NCBI GenBank assembly: GCA_029060585.1
Contig: JAIDTS010000083.1
Coordinates: 1 to 5,130, forward strand
Direction of reading: 5' to 3'
Origin: Muribaculaceae bacterium
GTDB taxonomy: Bacteria; Bacteroidota; Bacteroidia; Bacteroidales; Muribaculaceae
Length of the DNA: 5,130 nucleotides
A model generated the notes under the pieces. That model had not been told where the DNA came from, did no database searches, and worked only from the letters and a program-made list of their open reading frames with translations. Of the stretch, positions 1 through 5,130 are shown piece after piece; within the stretch, counting starts at the first letter, position 1, and every line of letters begins with the position of its first letter. The translations under genes were made by a program, and so were the position numbers.

Positions 1-1
1 A

Positions 2-1138
2 TATGACAAAACCGAAGGCTCGGCAGAGGTTCAGGTTCTCGATGCGTCAATAGAGTCAGTGGCATCCTTTACGGTGCTCGCAGATCCCAATGCCCTGTAT
101 GATTACAAAACAGGCCCTATAATGCAGTGCATGCATTGGGAGAAGATCGAGAGAAATACGATTTGCAGTTATCAGGATGAAGATATCATTATGGAATATT
201 TATCAAAACTTGATTTTGATGTCTTAGCTAAAAGTGAGGATGGTTATGTTTGGGGAAATAAGGAGACTTCTTTTGAGACTCTTCCGTCAGGGGAAAAGGT
301 ATTAAAGCATTTCGTGTATCAGGAAGGGAAAGAAATCGTTGATGTCACTTGCAGCGGCAGCTGTAAACCGGAGGTAACGGTTGAAGTCACAACGGAAGAA
401 AGATACTATGTAAGTTCTCCATTGATGCTGACGTCGCTTCTCGATTATGACAAGGGGACGTCGACAATAGGCACGGTGGCTGTGACTCAGACCCTTTTTA
501 ATGACGACCCATATTTTGAATACATTTCTCCGCTATATCACGAATATCGAGAACCTGTTTTTAATTTAAGCGCCTACAAATGGCAGGATTTTCCCTCAGG
601 ATATTTATACGACTTCGGGACTTATTTTGCATGGGAGGTAGGATATACAAAGGCTTATAACTCCCCCGACCGATGCATAGGCTTCTCAATCAAGAATCAG
701 AACGGGGCTGAATTGCAAACTGTAAAGTTTGAGAAAGGCTATACTCCTGAGAATGAAAACTTCATGTCTGTAATCATCATCGGCAAAAAGAAATATCTAT
801 CCTGCAACCTTGTGAACGACAAAACCTCATATACAGTTTTGTATGAGATAATAAAGGGAGAGAATAGCGTAAGGCAGGTAGGTGCGTTCAAGACAGGAGT
901 TCATCCGACATTGGTTTCTCGGGGACAAAATGTCATGGTGGATTTCGAGAATCCCGATAATGATCCGATTTCGGTATCGGTCACGGATCTGACCGGCAAG
1001 GTAGTCTACAACAGATCCGTAAGTTCCGGCGCAGAGAGTCTGGCCATTCCTTCCGAGTCAATGTCCGACGGAATGAATATAGTGACCATTTATGAAAACA
1101 ATCAACCTCAAAGCAGCACAAAAGTAATAGTTAGATAA
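2..1138 (+). CDS. Type IX secretion cargo protein, 3' part (T9SS type A sorting domain at C-terminus)
   Basis: The frame is open from the left edge of the window, so the start codon and any signal peptide lie upstream; the GTG at 59 is an internal Val codon, not a convincing start. The visible 378 residues end in a typical T9SS type A sorting domain (about residues 300-378, bases 899-1135). Its landmarks are VHPTLVSRGQNVMVDFENP, then the core ISVSVTDLTGKVVYNRSV, then SDGMNIVTIYENN and a terminal KVIVR. In the family this domain directs export across the outer membrane through the Por/type IX machinery, is usually cleaved, and leaves the protein secreted or anchored to surface lipopolysaccharide. 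The roughly 300 residues before it are rich in aromatic and acidic residues and look like beta-rich surface protein; I do not recognise the domain and see no catalytic motif. A CSGSC cysteine pair occurs near residue 118. The next gene follows after 2 bases, suggesting one transcript. The sorting-domain call is strong; the function of the passenger is unknown. Confidence 0.85.
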   Translation, partial: YDKTEGSAEVQVLDASIESVASFTVLADPNALYDYKTGPIMQCMHWEKIERNTICSYQDEDIIMEYLSKLDFDVLAKSEDGYVWGNKETSFETLPSGEKVLKHFVYQEGKEIVDVTCSGSCKPEVTVEVTTEERYYVSSPLMLTSLLDYDKGTSTIGTVAVTQTLFNDDPYFEYISPLYHEYREPVFNLSAYKWQDFPSGYLYDFGTYFAWEVGYTKAYNSPDRCIGFSIKNQNGAELQTVKFEKGYTPENENFMSVIIIGKKKYLSCNLVNDKTSYTVLYEIIKGENSVRQVGAFKTGVHPTLVSRGQNVMVDFENPDNDPISVSVTDLTGKVVYNRSVSSGAESLAIPSESMSDGMNIVTIYENNQPQSSTKVIVR

Positions 1139-1140
1139 TT

Positions 1141-1437
1141 ATGGATAAAGATACTTCAGTAATAATCGGCGTAATCGGTTTAGTCTTACTAATGCTTCGT
1201 TTTAACGGGGGATTTTTGCCGACGGCCATCCGCCTTATCGGAAGCGCCATGTTGGTGTTTTTCGGATATATATATTTTGGAGGGCCTGGTCTGGCCCTGG
1301 TAATTGGCGGCCTTCTTACATTAGGCACTTCCTACTTCACAATTCGTAAACGTTTTGATGAAATAACAATTTACGACGGAATAGCAATGCTGGTCGGTCT
1401 AATCGAAACTATTGTTGGATTTGTAATCGGAATATAA
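1141..1437 (+). CDS. Small four-helix inner-membrane protein, unknown function
   Basis: This 98-residue protein starts at an ATG two bases after the stop of the secreted-protein gene, so it is probably translated from the same mRNA. Hydrophobic segments lie at about residues 6-19 (VIIGVIGLVLLML), 25-46, 49-68 (rich in Gly and Leu) and 79-98. The only clearly charged loop is IRKRFDE at residues 68-74, between segments three and four; by the positive-inside rule that loop should face the cytoplasm. No cysteines, catalytic residues or family signature are visible. Short Gly-rich proteins of this type are common and hard to classify. It could be an accessory to export or anchoring of the upstream product, but only adjacency supports that. 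No ribosome binding site is evident, which is normal in Bacteroidota. The antisense frame across this region is a shadow of this gene and the end of the previous one. Confidence 0.75.
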   Translation: MDKDTSVIIGVIGLVLLMLRFNGGFLPTAIRLIGSAMLVFFGYIYFGGPGLALVIGGLLTLGTSYFTIRKRFDEITIYDGIAMLVGLIETIVGFVIGI

Positions 1438-1547
1438 ACTTTTATTCATACGCTAAATGTCTGTTTTTTTTGCTTACGACATCGCGGAAAGCTTTCAAAT
1501 AATTCCTCCTGCAGACGCCTCATATCCGCAAATTATCCCCAATTGAC

Positions 1548-1564
1548 GTGAAATAACATTTCAC
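1548..1564. promoter_or_regulatory. Perfect 17-bp interrupted palindrome, candidate operator
   Basis: GTGAAAT-AAC-ATTTCAC has two 7-bp arms that are exact inverted repeats around a 3-base spacer. It lies in the non-coding gap about 54 bases upstream of the candidate -7 box and about 100 bases upstream of the ATG at 1663. No T-run follows, so it is unlikely to be an intrinsic terminator. Its size and symmetry fit a site for a dimeric DNA-binding regulator. That role is inferred, and no regulator gene is visible in the window. Confidence 0.35.
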
Positions 1565-1618
1565 ATATACGAGAAAAATCCATCATACGCCCTCAATACA
1601 GAGATGAGCTTTATTTAT

Positions 1619-1626
1619 TAATTTTG
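1619..1626 (+). promoter_or_regulatory. Candidate Bacteroidota -7 promoter box (TAATTTTG)
   Basis: TAATTTTG matches the TAnnTTTG -7 element used by the primary sigma factor in Bacteroidota. It lies 36 bases before the ATG at 1663, which would leave a 5' leader of roughly 30 bases. No clear TTTG element is present at the expected -33 position, near 1593-1600, so the match is partial. If real, it would drive the nuclease-like gene and possibly the genes after it. Confidence 0.4.
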
Positions 1627-1662
1627 CAAATAGAAAACAACGACATCTGAAGACTCATAAAT

Positions 1663-2292
1663 ATGACAGAATCATTGACTCTAAAACAGCGTATGGAGCA
1701 TATCATCGACTATGCGTATATGCTTTTCTGCAATCAGGTGACAGGAGGAGGCATACATATCGATAATGAAGCCTCGATGCAGCTTCATCTCAGCAATATA
1801 CTCCTTCAGCTTGGGCGTCTGAATGTATTTTCTTCAGACGAACACTTCGATATCATATTGGAGAAAAAGATTCTGCTTGACTCGCCTACCTGCAAGAGCA
1901 AGAATAAAAAGGCACTTGTCGATATCTGGATAGAGATAATAAAAGGAATTGACGAATATTATGCCGCAGCAATAGAATTGAAACATCTAAAAAAGTCGAA
2001 GGCACCCAATGTCACCCAGAAGCGTCATTCAGTATATGAAGACCTTGAGAATCTGGAACAATACGCATCCCAGCACGCCAATCTCATGACGTGCGAAATC
2101 ATTTGCTCTGACAATCTCAATTTCGTAGAGAATAAAGGAATGAAATTCAGCATCGCCGACGATTCAGTCATCTCTTCCTACGACGTTGATGCCCCCTACG
2201 GATCTATAAACCTATCTCGCCAATATCCACCCATAAAATGGGATAGGTATGGAAAATATAATTTCCTTAAAATAACACCGTATATCAATTAG
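1663..2292 (+). CDS. PD-(D/E)XK nuclease-like protein, putative
   Basis: I do not recognise this 209-residue protein as a named family, but its motif order matches the PD-(D/E)XK nuclease fold. A first helix carries Glu36 (NEASMQLHLSNILLQLG, 35-51). A first strand, FDIILEKKI, spans 62-70. A second strand holds Asp87 (ALVDIWIEI, 84-92), and a third carries the E-x-K signature Glu105-Leu-Lys107 (YYAAAIELKHLKK, 99-111). A helix with YEDLENLEQYA (125-135) and a further strand, MTCEIICSD (142-150), follow. In such enzymes the Asp, Glu and Lys bind metal and cut DNA or RNA phosphodiester bonds, and the first-helix Glu often helps. No methyltransferase, helicase or recombinase partner lies beside it, so a classical restriction system is not supported. 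The ATG at 1663 follows an A-rich leader without Shine-Dalgarno sequence; Met11 is a less likely alternative start. No signal peptide or membrane segment is seen, so it should be cytoplasmic. The fold is inferred from motifs only, and the protein could be catalytically inactive. Confidence 0.7.
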   Translation: MTESLTLKQRMEHIIDYAYMLFCNQVTGGGIHIDNEASMQLHLSNILLQLGRLNVFSSDEHFDIILEKKILLDSPTCKSKNKKALVDIWIEIIKGIDEYYAAAIELKHLKKSKAPNVTQKRHSVYEDLENLEQYASQHANLMTCEIICSDNLNFVENKGMKFSIADDSVISSYDVDAPYGSINLSRQYPPIKWDRYGKYNFLKITPYIN

Positions 2293-2328
2293 CAGTTAAT
2301 CAAAATATTATAATAACCACAGGAGTTT

Positions 2329-2388
2329 ATGACTGTCACATCAGCATTCTCCTCTAAAACATTTAGAATATGGCACTTTCTGAAGTAG
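2329..2388 (+). CDS. Possible 19-residue leader ORF overlapping the start of the small helical gene
   Basis: The ATG at 2329 is preceded by AGGAG (2321-2325), the best Shine-Dalgarno-like match seen before any start in the window, though the 3-base spacer is short. It encodes MTVTSAFSSKTFRIWHFLK and stops at TAG 2386-2388, so it overlaps the first 19 bases of the ORF at 2370 in another frame. It could be a translation-coupling leader, or simply chance. Shine-Dalgarno sequences matter little in Bacteroidota, which lowers confidence. Confidence 0.15.
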   Translation: MTVTSAFSSKTFRIWHFLK

Positions 2389-2591
2389 CTAAATTAAGAA
2401 TAGAAAGTCTGAAAAAATGCATCGAATCAGCTCAACGAGATATCGAACGATGCAACATCACGATTAAAAACAACAATGCTCGTACCGGCAGCAAATCCGC
2501 TGGAGAGGGAGCTAAAGCCATCAAGAAAGAGAAGCAGATAAGAATCAAGGCATGGCGAGAGCAAATAGCCGACATACGAAAAAACGGATAA
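2370..2591 (+). CDS. Small basic helical (coiled-coil-like) hypothetical protein
   Basis: This 73-residue protein is rich in Lys, Arg, Glu, Ile and Ala. Two helical stretches, about residues 3-33 (LRIESLKKCIESAQRDIERC and onward) and 47-71 (KAIKKEKQIRIKAWREQIAD), flank a Gly/Ser/Asn-rich turn (NNNARTGSKSAGEG). That is the pattern of a helical hairpin or short antiparallel coiled coil. Hydrophobic residues recur every three to four positions. The net charge is positive, so nucleic acid or protein binding is possible, but no family signature shows which. It lies 77 bases after the nuclease-like gene on the same strand. The ATG at 2370 is chosen because it is the first in this frame, after an A-rich leader (AACATTTAGAAT). 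An alternative short frame with a better ribosome site overlaps its start (2329-2388). It may be a truncated relative of a longer coiled-coil protein. Confidence 0.6.
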   Translation: MALSEVAKLRIESLKKCIESAQRDIERCNITIKNNNARTGSKSAGEGAKAIKKEKQIRIKAWREQIADIRKNG

Positions 2592-2733
2592 AACCTTAAT
2601 ACCCTACCACTCTCACAAGCGTCCTGTCAATTATAAAAAAACCGCAGACAACAAGGTGGTGGACAAATATGAGGAAATCAGAGTAACTTACCGTCCCATT
2701 TATTTACAAACTCATTATGGACAGCCAACATGA
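2569..2733 (+). other. Unexplained 54-codon open frame ending in an ATGA overlap; possible gene remnant
   Basis: Between the small helical gene and the large modular gene, one frame stays open for 54 codons and ends at TGA 2731-2733. That stop overlaps the next gene's start as ATGA, an arrangement common in translationally coupled genes. The translation includes NKVVDKYEEIRVTYRPIYLQ, which has protein-like composition. No ATG lies in this frame; the only usual start codons are GTG at 2656 and 2659, giving about 25 residues. It may be the 3' remnant of a degraded gene, a small gene with a non-canonical start, or chance openness. I see no promoter or RNA structure in 2592-2729. Confidence 0.2.
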
Positions 2734-5075
2734 GAAGAATGTTCGATAATCTGAAGAAAGCCGCTCGCGGATTTTCCAATATATTGGAAGAAGCTGCCTC
2801 AGCTAAATCCAATCTACCGCTTGACAGCTTGAAAAAGACAGTGAATGGCCTATCCAACAAGTTGGAGAATGTGATTTCCGCTGCGGGCGGTGACTCTAAA
2901 GTCAATCCCGAGGCCGCCACTATTTCAGCAGCTTTGGAAAAGTCTCCAATTAGGGCCATACCGTTCAGATCCAATAGACTTTATCTACAAATAGATGCGA
3001 CTGATATAATTCCTGAAGACTGGTATGTTCTTGTGGACATGAATGAGGAGCGTATAAAGTTTACCACCTCAATAGAAGCTGACTTAGCCGAGAATTTCCG
3101 GAACGCAGGGTTTGATGCCGTCTACAAATATCCCCTCACAATGATAACAAAGGAGGTTCCAATGAAGGAAATATCTGGGATCAAGGCTCTTGGAAAGATC
3201 ATAACCGACATTGTGAAGCGTCAGGAAAAAGTATTAGAGGAATTTGCACAGACGGATGATTACATAATCACGATGCTGGACGTTATGGTTTTCGACCATG
3301 AGAATATCGTCAAGGCAATGGAGCATTCTAAATATTTTGAAAAGATAGACGATGACGGGGATGTCATGTTGAAGGTCGCTCCTACAGACGACTGTATGTA
3401 CGAACGGTTTATATGGGTACTGCCCAAACCCGACCGTATAGTTCTTGACTGTGGAATCTCGGGGGTGACTTATCCTGATAATCTTGAAGCCATTGCCAAA
3501 GAGATGGAGGCTTCTGCCGATGGTATAAAATTCAAAGCAAACGAGGGAAAACTGCGACTCAAGGCATATATCGACCCTGAAGATTATCCGGCAGAAGATA
3601 TTCCGGAAAACATTTTCAAAATCATAGACTCAACGGTTGAAAAGCTGCTTGCTACCTGGGGAGAGGTTCTGAAGAAAATGAACGTACGCACTAATGCCGA
3701 TCAATTCTTCAACATCCCCGTTATCCAAGAAAAGCTCAAAAAAGCACCTGATTTTGAGAAGATTGATGAGGATGGTGATATGATGTTTAGGGTGGAAGGA
3801 GATGACAGTTTCCAGCCAACACGATTTGTATGGGTGATATTGAAGAAGGACTCAGTGGTTCTTGAAGCTGGAATATGGGGCTATACCCACACCGGCGCCA
3901 CTGTTGCTCCTGAAGATGTTGTGAAGAAATTCAATAAGGACAGTAGCGGATTCGAGGCTTACGTAACTGATAATACCGTACGCATCCGCAAACGCTTCAA
4001 TCTGAATGACTATCCTTCAGCCAATCCTACCCGCAAGTTGATAGAAGACGTAAAAGGCTGGTACATGAAAACGTTGGAGGCCATCACTACGGTTGCCAAG
4101 CTTGCCGACATTAAAGTGAAATATTATAGGCCGGAAATAAGCATTTTGGAAAAAATCGTTCCGAAAGATTACTTCGGGAAAATGACATTTGGCAGTAAGG
4201 ATGCGACCTTGCAACTGAAACAAAGCAAGACAACAGATGGAGATCTGCTCTCTACCTCTATCATAACAATCAAGACAAAGGATTCCGTTGTGGACTATGA
4301 GCTTAATGTGCAACTTGAAAAGTCGTGCAGCGATAATGATACGCTTGATTTAGCCAAACAAAACGCATCGTCACTTGCTAAGTCCATACACCAGCGTGTT
4401 GATTGTAAATGCAGCAGCAATAGTATCATGTTGTACTTTTCTGTACCGAACCATACTTTCGATACTGCAATGGATTTTATCGACATTTTTACAGAGGGAG
4501 TCAAGACCTTGATGGAGCTTGATTCCAAGGGTTCCGATTTGGCACTGGAAGCTTACAAAAAAGAAATCAAAGAGAAGCGTGAACGTGAGCGTCGGCGTCA
4601 GGAAGAGGAACGTGAGCGGGAACGTCAGCGCCAGGCTGCAATCGCTGCCGCCAGAGAGAAAGAACTTGACGCTGGATTCTCTTACACACTTCGCTCTACC
4701 GGAACAATAAGAAAGCTTCAGGAAGGCTTCACTGAGGATTATCCCTATCTTAATATAGCGGTATATATGGTGAAGACCGGAAAGGAAGCCGATCGTAGCG
4801 GTGGAACAATCTATTCGTACAGTTCAGGCACTACTTTCGGAGAGATCCGAAGCTTCAAGGGTGACTGTAAGGTTAGGATTGAAGGTCGATCTACTCCTCA
4901 GAGCCTTGAAAAACAATTTCGCGATGTCTCCGGCTTGGTCATTAAGATAGGCTATAATGACGAAAACGATAATCGATACTATATAACCAAAGACTCATCC
5001 TGGCATAAGATGCATATATGCGATCTTAACCGAGAATTCAGGAAGGCTGGATACTATAAGGCTGACATTTCATAA
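2730..5075 (+). CDS. Large modular protein: four YbjN/secretion-chaperone-like modules, Arg/Glu coiled coil, novel C-terminal domain
   Basis: I do not recognise this 781-residue protein as a whole. Residues 6-51 hold a duplicated amphipathic helix, followed by a short Ala/Ser linker. Four alpha/beta modules follow at about 80-175, 186-323, 325-462 and 465-597. Each has three strands, a helix, two strands and a long C-terminal helix, an order resembling YbjN and the type III secretion chaperone (CesT-like) fold. Modules two and three are clear repeats: FEKIDDDGD at 203 against FEKIDEDGD at 342, with 21 of 41 residues identical by eye. Modules one and four are more diverged and assigned from secondary-structure pattern. 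Residues about 603-646 form a highly charged coiled coil (KREREREREE-type). Residues 648-781 form a beta-rich domain I cannot assign. No signal peptide, membrane segment, nucleotide-binding loop or catalytic motif is seen, so a cytoplasmic binding, chaperone or scaffold role is the most economical inference. ATG 2730 is used; Met4 (2739) is a possible alternative. The repeats point to internal duplication. Confidence 0.75.
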   Translation: MRRMFDNLKKAARGFSNILEEAASAKSNLPLDSLKKTVNGLSNKLENVISAAGGDSKVNPEAATISAALEKSPIRAIPFRSNRLYLQIDATDIIPEDWYVLVDMNEERIKFTTSIEADLAENFRNAGFDAVYKYPLTMITKEVPMKEISGIKALGKIITDIVKRQEKVLEEFAQTDDYIITMLDVMVFDHENIVKAMEHSKYFEKIDDDGDVMLKVAPTDDCMYERFIWVLPKPDRIVLDCGISGVTYPDNLEAIAKEMEASADGIKFKANEGKLRLKAYIDPEDYPAEDIPENIFKIIDSTVEKLLATWGEVLKKMNVRTNADQFFNIPVIQEKLKKAPDFEKIDEDGDMMFRVEGDDSFQPTRFVWVILKKDSVVLEAGIWGYTHTGATVAPEDVVKKFNKDSSGFEAYVTDNTVRIRKRFNLNDYPSANPTRKLIEDVKGWYMKTLEAITTVAKLADIKVKYYRPEISILEKIVPKDYFGKMTFGSKDATLQLKQSKTTDGDLLSTSIITIKTKDSVVDYELNVQLEKSCSDNDTLDLAKQNASSLAKSIHQRVDCKCSSNSIMLYFSVPNHTFDTAMDFIDIFTEGVKTLMELDSKGSDLALEAYKKEIKEKRERERRRQEEERERERQRQAAIAAAREKELDAGFSYTLRSTGTIRKLQEGFTEDYPYLNIAVYMVKTGKEADRSGGTIYSYSSGTTFGEIRSFKGDCKVRIEGRSTPQSLEKQFRDVSGLVIKIGYNDENDNRYYITKDSSWHKMHICDLNREFRKAGYYKADIS
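2745..2882 (+). repeat. Duplicated 20-residue amphipathic helix at the N-terminus of the large protein
   Basis: Residues 6-25 (DNLKKAARGFSNILEEAASA) and 32-51 (DSLKKTVNGLSNKLENVISA) align without gaps, with 11 of 20 identical. The copies occupy bases 2745-2804 and 2823-2882, a period of 78 bases (26 residues). The shared core is D-x-L-K-K, then G-x-S-N-x-L-E. The copies look like amphipathic helices that could pair with each other, bind a partner or associate with a membrane. Confidence 0.7.
3285..4118 (+). repeat. Tandem duplication of a 139-residue module within the large protein
   Basis: Residues about 186-324 and 325-463 align with a period of 139 residues (417 bases). Both copies start with a short helix and then F-E-K-I-D-[DE]-D-G-D. 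They continue through RF[IV]WV, a hydrophobic strand ending in GI, a helix, a strand pair around KLRLKAYIDPEDYP / TVRIRKRFNLNDYP, and a final long helix. The DNA still matches visibly at 3336 and 3753 (ttttgaaaagatagacga against ttttgagaagattgatga), but third positions have drifted, so the duplication is not recent. Confidence 0.75.
4581..4628 (+). repeat. 27-base direct repeat in the Arg/Glu-rich coiled coil
   Basis: GAACGTGAGCG, a 4-base spacer and CGTCAG occur at 4581-4601 and again at 4608-4628, a period of 27 bases. They encode ERERRRQEE and ERERERQRQ (residues 618-635). The repeat lies inside the charged coiled coil and probably arose by slippage; such runs vary easily in length. Confidence 0.6.
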
Positions 5076-5104
5076 AGCTTTGTTATTACATTATATTCCT
5101 GAAA

Positions 5105-5127
5105 GTTGGATCAGTCGCCAATCCGAC
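5105..5127 (+). other. Weak hairpin downstream of the large gene
   Basis: GTTGGAT (5105-5111) can pair with ATCCGAC (5121-5127) through seven pairs including one G-T wobble, around a 9-base loop. It lies 30 bases after the stop codon. The window ends before any T-run could be seen, so a terminator role can be neither supported nor excluded. Confidence 0.2.
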
Positions 5128-5130
5128 AAC

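Noticed and set aside
1451..1487. Possible terminator after the membrane-protein gene, with ATGTC/GACAT arms around a run of eight T
   Set aside because: The stem is only five pairs, the T-run sits in the loop rather than after the stem, and the outer pairing needs an asymmetric internal loop.
1487..1496. GAAAGCTTTC palindrome
   Set aside because: A 10-bp self-complementary word is expected by chance at this scale, and nothing around it suggests a site.
2579..2585. In-frame A_AAA_AAC slippery heptamer near the end of the small helical gene
   Set aside because: A -1 shift there reaches TAA at 2597 after only a few codons, so it does not join the open frame that runs to 2733, and no stimulatory structure is evident.
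1663..2591. Toxin-antitoxin reading of the nuclease-like and small helical genes
   Set aside because: The small gene follows rather than precedes, has no DNA-binding antitoxin fold, and the 77-base gap is wider than usual for such pairs.
2678..2974. 98-codon frame on the minus strand across the start of the large gene
   Set aside because: It is the antisense shadow of a region whose + strand has a clear repeated helix pattern and alpha/beta modules.
4017..4528. Two minus-strand frames within the large gene
   Set aside because: They lie fully inside the coding sequence of modules three and four, show no family signature and have the skewed composition typical of antisense frames.
4519..4710. 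63-codon + strand frame in the coiled-coil region
   Set aside because: It is a frame-shifted reading of the repetitive Arg/Glu codons and carries no independent signal.

Overview
The window looks like chromosomal DNA of a Bacteroidota bacterium, most likely order Bacteroidales. The base composition is moderately AT-rich by eye. The first gene ends in a type IX secretion (Por) C-terminal sorting domain, which is confined to this phylum. Start codons mostly lack a Shine-Dalgarno sequence, and one intergenic region carries a TAnnTTTG box, the Bacteroidota -7 promoter element. All genes found are on the + strand. I cannot assign a genus.

Layout: (1) 2-1138 is the 3' part of a gene for a secreted or surface-anchored protein; its start and signal peptide lie upstream of the window. 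(2) Two bases later, 1141-1437 encodes a 98-residue membrane protein with about four hydrophobic segments, probably in the same operon. (3) 1438-1662 is non-coding and holds a perfect 17-bp interrupted palindrome and a candidate -7 box. (4) 1663-2292 encodes a 209-residue protein with a PD-(D/E)XK nuclease-like motif pattern. (5) 2370-2591 encodes a 73-residue basic, helical, probably coiled-coil protein. (6) 2592-2729 has no certain gene, but an unusual open frame crosses it and ends in an ATGA overlap with the next start. (7) 2730-5075 encodes a 781-residue multi-domain protein. It has a duplicated N-terminal helix, four probable copies of an alpha/beta module resembling the YbjN / type III secretion chaperone fold, an Arg/Glu-rich coiled coil and an unrecognised C-terminal domain. 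(8) 5076-5130 is a non-coding tail with a weak hairpin.

How the genes work together is largely unknown. The first two look like a secreted protein and membrane partner pair. The last three share strand and may be co-transcribed from the promoter candidate near 1619, with gaps of 77 and 138 bases. They read as an accessory cassette of poorly characterised genes: a nuclease-like protein, a small basic helical protein and a large modular protein that looks like a binding or scaffold protein. Nothing in the window proves a defence or other system. No RNA genes, insertion sequences, integrases or CRISPR repeats were seen.
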